Source: Pedobacter polysacchareus (lineage in GTDB: Bacteria > Bacteroidota > Bacteroidia > Sphingobacteriales > Sphingobacteriaceae). Taken from it: a stretch of DNA of 64,000 nucleotides. The translations under genes and the position numbers were made by a program. The notes below the pieces were generated by a model. That model worked only from the letters and a program-made list of their open reading frames with translations, made no database searches and was not told the DNA's origin. Below, piece after piece: positions 27,043 to 35,309 of the stretch; position 1 is the first letter of the stretch; the number at the start of each line of letters is the position of its first letter. The stretch lies in contig NZ_JAHYSS010000005.1 in assembly GCF_019802255.1 (NCBI RefSeq), positions 310,001 through 374,000 of the forward strand. The letters are read 5' to 3'.

Positions 27043-27726
27043 ATGAAAAAGAAATTAGTCGTATTAACGGGAGCGGGAATCAGTGCAGAAAGCGGATTGA
27101 AAACCTTTAGGGATACGGACGGCTTATGGGAGGGCTTTAATGTTTATGACGTTGCTACACCTGAAGCCTGGCGAAAAAATCCGGAAATGGTGCAGGATTT
27201 TTATAACCAACGCAGAAAACAGGTGTTGTTGGCACAGCCTAATGATGCACACAGGGCATTGGCAGAATTGGAGGCAGAATACGATGTCCACATCATCACC
27301 CAAAATATAGACGATTTACATGAAAGGGCAGGTTCTACAAAAGTGACGCATTTACATGGGGTCATTACGCGTTCACAATCCGACGGAAATCCTGATTTAA
27401 CCTATCCAATTCATGGCTGGGAGTTAAAAATGGGAGAGTTTTGCGAGTTGGGAACACAGTTGAGGGCACATGTCGTTTGGTTTGGAGAAGCGGTGCCTAT
27501 GATTGAGGAGGCGGCTAGAATTTGTGCGGCCGCCGAAGTATTTGTATTAATAGGTACTTCCTTGGCGGTATATCCAGCTGCCGGACTGATTGATTTTGTT
27601 CCTGCGCAAAGTCCAACTTACATTATTGATCCAAAAATCCCAAAGCTGAAAAATAGCCATCAGGTGATTAAAATCGAAAAGAGGGCTATTGCAGGAATGA
27701 GGGATCTTGTGGAACTGTTAACTTAA
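27043..27726 (+). CDS. SIR2-family NAD-dependent deacylase (sirtuin)
   Basis: 227 residues from the ATG at 27043; the frame is open 90 bases further back, but that stretch overlaps the upstream terminator. NAD-binding motifs are GAGISAESGLKTFRD, TQNIDDLHERAG, catalytic HLHG, FGEAVP, GTSLAVYPAAG and YIID. The FYNQRR segment matches the Tyr-x-x-Arg signature of SIRT5/CobB-type enzymes that remove succinyl or malonyl groups as well as acetyl. The zinc-binding cysteine tetrad is absent: the module after HLHG contains only one Cys. It is cytoplasmic, transcribed alone, and ends 4 bases from the convergent STN-protein gene. Confidence 0.9.
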   Translation: MKKKLVVLTGAGISAESGLKTFRDTDGLWEGFNVYDVATPEAWRKNPEMVQDFYNQRRKQVLLAQPNDAHRALAELEAEYDVHIITQNIDDLHERAGSTKVTHLHGVITRSQSDGNPDLTYPIHGWELKMGEFCELGTQLRAHVVWFGEAVPMIEEAARICAAAEVFVLIGTSLAVYPAAGLIDFVPAQSPTYIIDPKIPKLKNSHQVIKIEKRAIAGMRDLVELLT

Positions 27727-27730
27727 GGGA

Positions 27731-29527
27731 TTAGAAAAAGGTAATCCCTGCATTCCATCCATACCAACCTTTGTTGTTCCCACTAAAACTGTGGTGTTTG
27801 TCGGGCACTACCTGCTGCTTGTAATTTTTTGAGCTTGAACCAATAGGAGCATCGCTGTTGTAAAAAGAGTAAGCCGGTCCGCCGAATATGGCGATACCTT
27901 TCAGCAATTGTATCTGCAGGTTCATCTGGAATTTAGTCAGGATATTCGAATATTTCCAGTTGCCAAGATACAGGTATTGAAAGCTAAGTTCTGGTGCAAC
28001 CGACAGGTGTTTGCTGAAGATGAAGTCATGGCCAAAACCCAGGCCAAGTGTGGCTATTTTTGCAGTGTCAGTAAAGGTTTTGCCAATAAAAAGGATATTA
28101 TAAAGGTTGGCATTTCCGGTTTTTAAAGCCACATTCGTTTGTACCAATTCATTTGTAGAAACAGAGAACTTATGGTAACCATCCCCTACAAAATTGAGCA
28201 GACCTAAGCTGGTGCCTGTTGAGGAACCTGAAAAGTTCAGGAGGGCTAATTGAAAACCAGTATTGTTCTTTGCAATATTGAATAATCCTGCAATCTGTAT
28301 TCCTGATGATGTTCTGGAAGAAATATTAGCCAGACCGGCAATTTCAACGCCCCTGGAATTTCTGGAATTGATATTTACCAATCCGGAAACCTGAAAACCA
28401 TCTTTATTTCCGATGTTAACATTAAGTGCTCCTGCTGTCTGGAAACCTTTCATGTCGCCAGTTACCATATTAGCAAGCCCTGCAATCTGAAAACCTTCCG
28501 CATTCCGTTTCACTACATTTAAAGCCCCAGCAACTTGCAGACCCTTCATATTGGTTCGCACATCATTGTGTAAGCCGGCCACCTGTATCCCTTGTACGGA
28601 ACCTCCAACCACATTGAAAGCACCTGCCACTTGTAATGCCCTGACTTCACCTTTACTAAGGTTAAAAAGCCCGGCGATTTCAAAGCCATCCACTCCGGCA
28701 GTATAACCTCCAATCACATTTAAAGAAACTTTATTGATTACTTTGGAACTCATCATTCCATGAGAACTCAGTCCAGGGGTAAGGGAAGCCTGGAAAGGTG
28801 TATTTGCGAAAAAACTGGGAATATTCAGGTTTTGAATTCTTTGTGTAGAAGAGATGAAAAACCGACTGATACCTAGCTCTTCAATTGCATTATTGGCTAC
28901 CGTTCCTTTTTCCTTGTCGGGGTCATCATAAGATTCCGGTTTAATGGTGATATCGGCCAGGAAAACCAAGGCGGTATCTCTATATGTTTCTTTACTGGCA
29001 GTCAGGATCACCTCTTTGTGTTCTCCTTTAAAACGTAACTTGAAATAGCCGTCATTGTCAGTTAGGGTAGACTGTAGTAATCTTTTTTCATAAACACTGG
29101 CTTGTTTTATTTTCCGCCCTGTTTGTGTATCGATCACATAACCGCTGATCAGGTAAAGGTTGTCGGCTGTAGTAATATTATCCGGTTCAATGGTCAGGTG
29201 GTTGACTGCATAACGTAAAATCACGTAGTTTTCACTTTCTTTATAATCCACTTTTCCATCAAACATCTGATCCAGAATGGTCCTTACCGGCATGTTTCTA
29301 ATGTTCATATTCACCAGGCTATCCTGATTAAACAAGGCCCCATTATAGGCGAAATAGAAATCTCCAGCCTTACTCATCTTATTGAGTACCTGACTAATCG
29401 GTTCTTGCTTTACCGTAAAGCTTAGACGTCTGGAAAGATTTCGCTGAACATTACTCGTCATTTCGGGGGACTGTGCACTTGCAACACTAAAAAGGATCAG
29501 CAAAAATAAGGTGAGTTTGGTCTTCAT
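27731..29527 (-). CDS. STN-domain, regulatory-like and 16-residue solenoid-repeat envelope protein
   Basis: 598 residues. There is a signal peptide (cleavage near SVASAQ, residue 19) and an STN domain at about 30-110 (FTVKQEPISQVLNKMSKAG, KESENYVILRY). A carboxypeptidase-regulatory-like beta-sandwich follows at 125-195 (LISGYVIDTQTGRKI). Residues 280-430 are at least nine repeats of about 16 residues with consensus G-h-Q-h-A-G-h-x-N. The last 130 residues are amphipathic strands like a small outer-membrane barrel. The gene follows sigma and FecR genes with a 1-base overlap, the place usually held by a SusC/FecA-type TonB receptor, but no plug or 22-strand barrel is present. It may be a signal receptor or surface protein whose STN domain talks to FecR. 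Confidence 0.8.
   Translation of the reverse strand: MKTKLTLFLLILFSVASAQSPEMTSNVQRNLSRRLSFTVKQEPISQVLNKMSKAGDFYFAYNGALFNQDSLVNMNIRNMPVRTILDQMFDGKVDYKESENYVILRYAVNHLTIEPDNITTADNLYLISGYVIDTQTGRKIKQASVYEKRLLQSTLTDNDGYFKLRFKGEHKEVILTASKETYRDTALVFLADITIKPESYDDPDKEKGTVANNAIEELGISRFFISSTQRIQNLNIPSFFANTPFQASLTPGLSSHGMMSSKVINKVSLNVIGGYTAGVDGFEIAGLFNLSKGEVRALQVAGAFNVVGGSVQGIQVAGLHNDVRTNMKGLQVAGALNVVKRNAEGFQIAGLANMVTGDMKGFQTAGALNVNIGNKDGFQVSGLVNINSRNSRGVEIAGLANISSRTSSGIQIAGLFNIAKNNTGFQLALLNFSGSSTGTSLGLLNFVGDGYHKFSVSTNELVQTNVALKTGNANLYNILFIGKTFTDTAKIATLGLGFGHDFIFSKHLSVAPELSFQYLYLGNWKYSNILTKFQMNLQIQLLKGIAIFGGPAYSFYNSDAPIGSSSKNYKQQVVPDKHHSFSGNNKGWYGWNAGITFF
28240..28695 (-). repeat. Tandem 48-base coding repeats (16-residue solenoid)
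   Basis: At least nine degenerate units, each encoding about 16 residues (for example GIQVAGLHNDVRTNMK, GLQVAGALNVVKRNAE, GFQIAGLANMVTGDMK). DNA identity between units is low enough that the repeat is old and stable. Confidence 0.85.
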
Positions 29528-30507
29528 TACTTTTTATTAGACAGCTGGATTTCCTTTCCGTTACTGCTATAGGTTAAATTTAAAACCTGGCAAATGATTT
29601 CCAGGTTGTAATCTAATGGTACATTAAGTTTCAGTGTAGTATTTAGAGTCAGATTTTTAATGGCAGGTTCTACATTGATTTTAGTGTTGTAAGCCTGACT
29701 TAATACTTCAGCCAGTTTCCATAGTTCCGTGTTTTTAAGGATAAATACATTGGTTCTGTAATAGCTGTACAACTCATCTTTATGCTGTTCTTTAACCAGT
29801 TTTTGAGTATTGGAATTGATGAGCACGCGTTCTCCGGCTACCAGATTAATGGTTTCTTCTTTCAGGCTCACTTTGACGATACCAGTTTCCACAATTACTT
29901 CTGTTTGCTGATGAACATGTTTCACATTAAAAGATGTACCTACTACTTTCACAGCTACCTGATCTACTTCGATGGTAAAAGGATGGCTTTTATCTGGAGC
30001 CACATTAAAGAATACTTCCCCGGAATCCAGTCGCACACTACGGTCGGTCTTGAAGTCCGAAGCATAGCTCAAGGCTGATCTCTTGTTTATAGTAAGCTCT
30101 GATCCATCAGGTAGTTTTTGGATGATGACTTCCTGATTAGCCGCTATTTCCATATATTTTTCCGGTATCAATACCTCATAAAAGACCCAGGCACCAAGGG
30201 CGAGTATCAATACTGCTGCCACATTGATCCAGGTATATTTTCTTTTGATGGGCAGTACTAAAGGCTTTTCTTTTTCAGCCGGTTTTTCTCTTTTATTCAC
30301 TTTTTCTTTGAAGCTGAGCCAGGCAGTCTCTTCATTTACTGAGCTTTTTGGCGCCAGTAATTGACTGCTTTCCCAGATCTTCTCCAGTTCCAGAAATTCG
30401 GAAATATGGTTCGGATCGGCAGCCAGCCATTTTTCAACGGCCGTATTTTCCTCCTCACTTGTTTCTTTCAATAGAAACTTTATCAATAATTCATCAGTCA
30501 TTGCCAT
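29527..30507 (-). CDS. FecR-family anti-sigma factor
   Basis: 326 residues. The cytoplasmic N terminus (1-85) has the usual DELLIKFLLKETSEEE opening and a Trp-rich WLSFKEKV. One membrane helix follows at about 93-110 (INVAAVLILALGAWVFYEV). The periplasmic FecR domain (about 115-220) has PDGSELTINKRSALSYAS, VRLDSGEVFFNVAPDKSHPF and VVGTSFNV, and a C-terminal STN-like region (INVEPAIKNLTLNTTLKL) comes last. It holds the ECF sigma factor inactive until a periplasmic signal from an STN-bearing partner arrives. It starts 4 bases after the sigma gene and overlaps the STN-protein gene by one base. Confidence 0.93.
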   Translation of the reverse strand: MAMTDELLIKFLLKETSEEENTAVEKWLAADPNHISEFLELEKIWESSQLLAPKSSVNEETAWLSFKEKVNKREKPAEKEKPLVLPIKRKYTWINVAAVLILALGAWVFYEVLIPEKYMEIAANQEVIIQKLPDGSELTINKRSALSYASDFKTDRSVRLDSGEVFFNVAPDKSHPFTIEVDQVAVKVVGTSFNVKHVHQQTEVIVETGIVKVSLKEETINLVAGERVLINSNTQKLVKEQHKDELYSYYRTNVFILKNTELWKLAEVLSQAYNTKINVEPAIKNLTLNTTLKLNVPLDYNLEIICQVLNLTYSSNGKEIQLSNKK

Positions 30508-30511
30508 TGTG

Positions 30512-31114
30512 TTAATTGAAAAAATCTTTGTAATACATGATACCTAATAAGATGAGAACTAGAAAATCAGATAGCTTTAAGCGCAGTATCCGTAATGCTT
30601 TGCCCATTTGATTTTCCACTGTTTTAATAGATAGGCCTAATTGATCTGCAATTTCCCGGTATTTAAGTTCTTCAAACCTACTCATTTGAAAGATCGTTCT
30701 ACATTGTTCAGGCAACTCATTCATTGCTATATTTAGGTTATTTTCTAAATCATTCATTTCTAGCTTCGCAGAAGCCGGCGCTGGGCTATCGAAAACGTTG
30801 TTCATAGTGTATTCCTGATGTTTAAATTTTATTTTTTCATGTTTCAGATAATTCAAACAGTCGTTATGAATACACTTGTATAGGTACGCTTTAATTGAAG
30901 TCGATATCTGGAGCATTTCCCGCTTTTCCCAGAATTTCATAAACATACCTTGAACCATCTCTTCTGCGGTATCATGGTCTTTTAAGATCACAAAAGCATA
31001 AGCGTGCAGCGCCTTGTAATGCAATTTGAACAATTGTTCAAAAGCGGCATCATCATATTGCTGTGGATTTGGGGATAGGGGATCTGTTAACTTCACGCGT
31101 TTAATTCTAATCAA
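30512..31114 (-). CDS. ECF-type RNA polymerase sigma-70 factor
   Basis: 200 residues if the TTG at 31114 is used; a GTG at 31096 (VKLTDPL) is an equally plausible start. Region 2 is AAFEQLFKLHYKALHAYAF with DHDTAEEMVQGMFMKFWEKR, and region 4 is LPEQCRTIFQMSRFEELKYREIADQLGLS with the helix-turn-helix KTVENQMGKALRILR. The last 15 residues are hydrophobic (LVLILLGIMYYKDFF), as in many Bacteroidota FecR-partner sigma factors. Paired with the FecR gene immediately downstream, it should transcribe genes answering to the STN-solenoid protein. Confidence 0.92.
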   Translation of the reverse strand: MIRIKRVKLTDPLSPNPQQYDDAAFEQLFKLHYKALHAYAFVILKDHDTAEEMVQGMFMKFWEKREMLQISTSIKAYLYKCIHNDCLNYLKHEKIKFKHQEYTMNNVFDSPAPASAKLEMNDLENNLNIAMNELPEQCRTIFQMSRFEELKYREIADQLGLSIKTVENQMGKALRILRLKLSDFLVLILLGIMYYKDFFN

Positions 31115-31119
31115 ATATA
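31112..31119 (-). promoter_or_regulatory. Possible -7 box overlapping the sigma gene start
   Basis: Read on the minus strand, TATATTTG matches TAnnTTTG. If used, transcription would begin downstream of the TTG codon and favour the GTG start at 31096. No properly spaced -33 TTG is seen. Confidence 0.3.
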
Positions 31120-31161
31120 TTAGTTTCTATGTGCTTATGCACTGTCAGTAATACCAAATTG

Positions 31162-32658
31162 TTAAAGGTCAATTCTTTTGAGCATTTCTATACCTGTTTC
31201 GGAATTAGTGGTAATCAGATCAATGTAAACCACTTTTGGAAACCAGAAAGAGCCGCCTTTCACCTGGACAAACACCCGTTTCAATAAATGATTACGCCCT
31301 TCATCCTTAATGTAGATGTGGTATTTTTGATCTGTTTCAGACCTGATCAGATACATTGGCATTTTCTGATAAGCGGCCAGGCGGATTTCATAGGCTTCAT
31401 TTCCCAGCGCCTTAGATTTTACGCCATAGGCGAACTTTTGCTCTATACTAGTCAGCGGTTTTAATCTGCCCTGCTCTTCATATCTGATCCAAGAGCCTTT
31501 AACGGGGGCTTTCGGGTCTAGTTGTCCATCTTCTTTATAATTAAGCTCATAAACCACCGTATTCGCATCTGGGGTTCTTTGTAGAAAGAATAAGAGATTC
31601 TTTCCGTTTGGAATAGGCAAAGGCTCGATGTTTTTTAGGGGCTGAGCATCTACCACCTGTGTCAATACCAAGAGGATCAACAATACGATGGCTGTGGTTT
31701 TAGTATGGGTTTCTTTTGTTACATGAACCTGCTGATCCCTTTTCAATTTATGTCGGTATATTTTCCCAGGACTAGCGAAAATGAAAAACAAACACTCCCT
31801 GAGTCCATCGCTTTGCTGTACATCTTTTAACATATCACGGTATTCGTGGAAGTTCAGCACAAAAGGATTGCTTTTGTTTTCAATTGGAGTAGTCAGTCCA
31901 TAAATAGGCTTTTCCTCCTCATATTGAAAAGTGCCGAACAGATGATCCCAAATCATGAATGTGGCACCGAAATTCTTATCCAGGTATTTTTCCTGACTTC
32001 CATGGTGTACCCGATGATTAGAAGGAGTGCCAAAATATTTTTCAAAAAACGGGGGCAACTTACCGATGGCTTCTGTATGCACCCAGAACTGATAAAGGGT
32101 ACTCAGCTGACTCGCCACCAAAAAAATCACTGGATGAAAACCCATTAATGCAACCGGAATGAAAAACACGGTTTTGAAATGCTGCACCCAGCTTTGCCGG
32201 AAAGCAACAGTGAGGTTATAGTGCTCAGCAGAATGGTGTACCACATGAGTTGCCCAAAAGAAGCGGTTAAAATGGGAGGTGCGGTGCGACCAGTAACTGC
32301 AGCAGTCGTAGATTAGGAAGCAGGGGATTAACGTCCACCAATTCAGTTCCATGCGCCATGGCAGCAGGTTGTAAATCCAAATTGCGCAATAAATCAGCAC
32401 CACTTTCATCAGCACATTAACCACCAGATTACCTATTCCTACCAGTAAAGAACCTATTGTTTCTTCTTTTTCATAGGTTTTATGCGTCCCGAAATGAGAC
32501 GTCAGAAATTCTAGTAATGCCAGGATAAATACCGCTGGCAGTGCATAAGCGATCAAATTGGGAGCTTCCTCCTGCATCAGGTAGCTGTCTGCAAAGTTAA
32601 TTTTTGTTGCCCCAAATAAGGGGAGCAGATCCAGCCATTCGGTAGTTAAAGTTGCCAT
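31162..32658 (-). CDS. Sterol desaturase/fatty acid hydroxylase-family membrane protein fused to a DUF4833-like domain
   Basis: 498 residues from MATLTTEW; the frame is open 34 codons upstream, but that part overlaps the preceding gene. Residues 15-310 form the di-iron membrane hydroxylase: helices around 30-50 and 70-100, then His clusters SHRTSH, HVVHHSAEHYN and NHRVHHG. Around residue 345 a second hydrophobic stretch (TTAIVLLILLVLTQVVDAQ) looks like a signal peptide. It is followed by a beta-rich 150-residue domain resembling DUF4833 (NLLFFLQRTPDANTVVYELN, GSWIRYEEQGR). The fusion is in one uninterrupted frame. The substrate could be a lipid head group or hopanoid-like lipid; that is unknown. 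It lies 10 bases after the surface-repeat gene and 47 before the sigma gene. Confidence 0.85.
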   Translation of the reverse strand: MATLTTEWLDLLPLFGATKINFADSYLMQEEAPNLIAYALPAVFILALLEFLTSHFGTHKTYEKEETIGSLLVGIGNLVVNVLMKVVLIYCAIWIYNLLPWRMELNWWTLIPCFLIYDCCSYWSHRTSHFNRFFWATHVVHHSAEHYNLTVAFRQSWVQHFKTVFFIPVALMGFHPVIFLVASQLSTLYQFWVHTEAIGKLPPFFEKYFGTPSNHRVHHGSQEKYLDKNFGATFMIWDHLFGTFQYEEEKPIYGLTTPIENKSNPFVLNFHEYRDMLKDVQQSDGLRECLFFIFASPGKIYRHKLKRDQQVHVTKETHTKTTAIVLLILLVLTQVVDAQPLKNIEPLPIPNGKNLLFFLQRTPDANTVVYELNYKEDGQLDPKAPVKGSWIRYEEQGRLKPLTSIEQKFAYGVKSKALGNEAYEIRLAAYQKMPMYLIRSETDQKYHIYIKDEGRNHLLKRVFVQVKGGSFWFPKVVYIDLITTNSETGIEMLKRIDL

Positions 32659-32668
32659 AGTTTTTTGA

Positions 32669-33838
32669 TTAAAAGATGAATTGGATCCCGCCGGAATAGC
32701 CGATATACAACGCCTGGAAATCCGCGGAACGATCGCCCCAGGTATGGATGAATTTCTCATGGAGGTTCCTGCCTTCTGTAGTGTTCGTACTTAGGAAATT
32801 AAAGGAGGGGCCTCCAAATAATTCGAGGTGGTTGCCCAGTTTTAAAGCGGGTAAAATGCGAAGTGCCGATCTAAAATATTCTCCTGATTTAAAGCTTTCT
32901 AAAACGGTGGCGCTGAGTTCTGTGTTCAGTCTGAAAGCAGTCGTTTGAAACCAATGGGCGCCAATGCCGGCTTCCATTGCATAAACTTCTTTTTTATTCT
33001 TTAAGTTGTAACCAATGCCTAGAATACCATAAGTAACCTTTCCTCCGGAACGGAAAGAAAGCATTCCAGTTTGGGTCTCATCCATCGTTAAACTGATACT
33101 TTTTTCCCCTTTTTTAACCAGGTTGATGATTCCGATAGGATAATCACTGCTATCGGCAATATTGATAAATCCTGCGGCTTGTATGCCTTTTACCTTTTTA
33201 GCAATATTGATGAATCCGGCAAATTGCGACCCTTTTACATCTGCTGCGGTATTCATAAACCCAGCCAACTGCGATGCAGATACGTTTTTCTTCGCGATGT
33301 TTAGGAAACCCGCTAGTTGTGATCCTTTAACCGCATTTGCTTTATTTAAGAAGCCGGCAAACTGTGCACCGTTCAGGTCTTTGGCAATGTTGCTGAAACC
33401 GGCAAATTGAACGCCTTTCACATTTCCCCGGGAAACATTGGCAAAACCGGCAAAGGCTGCGCCCTGATTTTCTTCGGAAGTATTCAGGAATCCGGCAAAT
33501 TGCAAACCTGTCGCTTTTTTTCCAATATGATTGGAAAATATACCGATTTGTGTTCCCGTAGCTTCATTGCGGACAATATTTGAAAGACCAGCAAAGCTGA
33601 ATCCTTTTTCAACAGAGGAAACCCCTGTTAGTAAGTGAAAAGAAAGCTTATTGGTGTCTAAGGGGGCGTGTGTACCATTGCTGCTTAAAGGGTAAACCAA
33701 TCCAATATGGATTTTTTCTGATCCGCTGCTTTGTGCGAAAGCGGTGGTGTCGGAAGAAAGGAGTAAGCCGGTAAGGGCGATGGCCAGATAACCTGGTTTT
33801 AATAATTTTAAAGTTTTGTTGTAATTGGTAGTCCTCAT
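32669..33838 (-). CDS. Surface protein with 15-16-residue AGF-N solenoid repeats
   Basis: 389 residues. The signal peptide ends near TTAFAQ (residue 35). Residues 75-235 hold ten or so repeats of 15-16 residues, such as GVQFAGFSNIAKDLN, GAQFAGFLNKANAVK and GSQLAGFLNIAKKNVS. The C-terminal 150 residues alternate hydrophobic and polar residues and end LYIGYSGGIQFIF, like a small outer-membrane barrel. The same repeat and the same order (repeat then barrel) occur in the STN protein at 27731, so the two are related. The repeats also recall the LA_2272-type surface repeat described in Leptospira. Function is unknown; a surface adhesin or lipid-associated scaffold is possible. Confidence 0.75.
   Translation of the reverse strand: MRTTNYNKTLKLLKPGYLAIALTGLLLSSDTTAFAQSSGSEKIHIGLVYPLSSNGTHAPLDTNKLSFHLLTGVSSVEKGFSFAGLSNIVRNEATGTQIGIFSNHIGKKATGLQFAGFLNTSEENQGAAFAGFANVSRGNVKGVQFAGFSNIAKDLNGAQFAGFLNKANAVKGSQLAGFLNIAKKNVSASQLAGFMNTAADVKGSQFAGFINIAKKVKGIQAAGFINIADSSDYPIGIINLVKKGEKSISLTMDETQTGMLSFRSGGKVTYGILGIGYNLKNKKEVYAMEAGIGAHWFQTTAFRLNTELSATVLESFKSGEYFRSALRILPALKLGNHLELFGGPSFNFLSTNTTEGRNLHEKFIHTWGDRSADFQALYIGYSGGIQFIF
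33165..33606 (-). repeat. Tandem 45-48-base coding repeats (15-16-residue solenoid)
   Basis: About ten degenerate units with consensus G-x-Q-h-A-G-F-h-N-h-A-x5. They create long open frames on the opposite strand that are not genes. Confidence 0.85.
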
Positions 33839-33902
33839 TTTTGTCTGATTTAGAAATGAGACAACACAAGGAGGACTTACCCCTACGACCTTTTAAAATA
33901 AA

Positions 33903-35129
33903 TTAATGCACAAAGGCACCTGGCGCTTTACTTTCTGGAATTTGAACTTTAATATTTCTTCTACCAATGATCAGAATCATCAAGGCAATAATAGTGGTGC
34001 CCGTCATGATGGCTACCATAGGAACGGCCGATCTGATCTCAAACATGCTGACTCCGAATGAAGCTAAAGCACCTAATCCCATTTGTACGGCGCCCATTAA
34101 GGCTGATGCACTCCCGGCATTTTTGCTGAATGGCGCAAGTGATAAAGCGGAAGTATTTGGATTGGTAAAGCCCAGGCAGGATAGGAATAAGAATAGTAAT
34201 AGGACGGTTTCTATAAGGCCAAACCAATTGTAAACGCTGCCAATCAAGAAAAATACCACTACAAAAACCTGTATGCTCAATGCGGCGAAAATCACTTGTT
34301 CACTTTTGTATTTTCTCAATAACAGGGTGTTTATTTGACTTGAACCAATTAATCCGGTAGCCAGCAAGGCGAAAATCCAGCCGTAGGCCTCTTCAGACAC
34401 TTTAAAAATATCGATGAAAATGAGCGGTGAACCGGAGATATAGGCAAATAGCCCTGCAAAGGCTAATGCTCCGCTGAAGGCGTAGGTGTAAAACTGTGGA
34501 TCTTTGATCACAGAAAGAAAGTTTTTGATAATAGGGACCGGCTTCAAAGAAAGACTGGTATCTGGTTTATAGCTATCTGGTAACCAAAGCCAACTAGCAA
34601 CTAGATTCAATATCCCTAAGCCCATCAAAATGATGAATACAGAATGCCATCCCCAGGCTACTGTAACATAGCCACCCAAGGTTGGGGCAACCATTGGCGA
34701 AACACCCACTACCAGCATCAGCAAGGCGAAAACTTTGGCGTTTTCTTTGACCGGGAAGAGGTCTCTAACCATTGCAATTGAAGCTACTGCTGCGGCACAG
34801 CTACCGATTGCCTGCATAAAGCGCAATGCGATTAAGGTATCCAGACTGCTGGCAAATACGCAGCCTGCAGAAGCCAAAATATAGACAATCAGTCCGATGT
34901 ATAAGGGTTTTTTCCTTCCAAAACGGTCTAATAAAGGACCATATAGGAGCTGGCCAGCAGAGATTCCAATGAAATAACTGGATAGTGAAAGAGATATTTT
35001 AAGTACAGTAGTGTTTAGATCTTTTGCAATTGCTGGAAATCCAGGGAGGTACATGTCGATTGAAAAGGGGCCTAACGCGGTTAGGGAGCCTAATAATACA
35101 ATCAGGAGGAAGTATTTTTGTTTTGTCAT
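33903..35129 (-). CDS. Bcr/CflA-family drug efflux MFS transporter
   Basis: 408 residues from MTKQKYFLL; the open frame extends to 35207 but the added residues are not family-like. Twelve membrane helices are readable. The first loop signature GPLLDRFGRKKP is motif A of the major facilitator superfamily, and FSIDMYLPGFPAIA after helix 1 is characteristic of Bcr/CflA proton antiporters. Such proteins export bicyclomycin, sulfonamides, chloramphenicol or small peptides. It is divergent from the AraC/HMA gene, which may regulate it. Confidence 0.92.
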   Translation of the reverse strand: MTKQKYFLLIVLLGSLTALGPFSIDMYLPGFPAIAKDLNTTVLKISLSLSSYFIGISAGQLLYGPLLDRFGRKKPLYIGLIVYILASAGCVFASSLDTLIALRFMQAIGSCAAAVASIAMVRDLFPVKENAKVFALLMLVVGVSPMVAPTLGGYVTVAWGWHSVFIILMGLGILNLVASWLWLPDSYKPDTSLSLKPVPIIKNFLSVIKDPQFYTYAFSGALAFAGLFAYISGSPLIFIDIFKVSEEAYGWIFALLATGLIGSSQINTLLLRKYKSEQVIFAALSIQVFVVVFFLIGSVYNWFGLIETVLLLFLFLSCLGFTNPNTSALSLAPFSKNAGSASALMGAVQMGLGALASFGVSMFEIRSAVPMVAIMTGTTIIALMILIIGRRNIKVQIPESKAPGAFVH

Positions 35130-35138
35130 TAGCTGCTG

Positions 35139-35146
35139 CAAATATA
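35139..35146 (-). promoter_or_regulatory. Possible -7 box for the MFS gene
   Basis: The minus strand reads TATATTTG (perfect TAnnTTTG) only about 10 bases before the ATG, implying a nearly leaderless mRNA. No matching -33 box is seen. Confidence 0.3.
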
Positions 35147-35242
35147 GGAATTGTACTTTTGGCATCCGCCGAAATCTGTTATTATCTCCAAACATAATCG
35201 CCGGCATTCTGGTTTTTAATTATATAAGTTTTAAGCAGGATT

Positions 35243-35277
35243 TTGTAAGTTACAGGAAAGAAAATACCTTATTTTTG
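35243..35277 (+). promoter_or_regulatory. Bacteroidota-type promoter for the AraC/HMA gene
   Basis: TTTTG ending at 35245 and TATTTTTG at 35270-35277 are 24 bases apart, slightly longer than the usual spacing. The ATG follows 32 bases later. Confidence 0.5.
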
Positions 35278-35309
35278 TAATTGTTTTTTTAACTTCGGAG
35301 AGCTAGATT

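Noticed and set aside
28240..28695. Regular 48-base repeats as a possible CRISPR array
   Set aside because: Units are degenerate, in frame and encode a consistent protein motif; no identical repeats or unique spacers.
31162..32658. Frameshift or missed stop joining desaturase and DUF4833-like parts
   Set aside because: A single frame runs through without stop and codon use is even on both sides, so it is reported as a real fusion.
33162..33410. Open frame on the plus strand across the solenoid-repeat gene
   Set aside because: It is the complement of the regular AGF-N repeats; the periodic codons create a stop-free shadow with no start context of its own.
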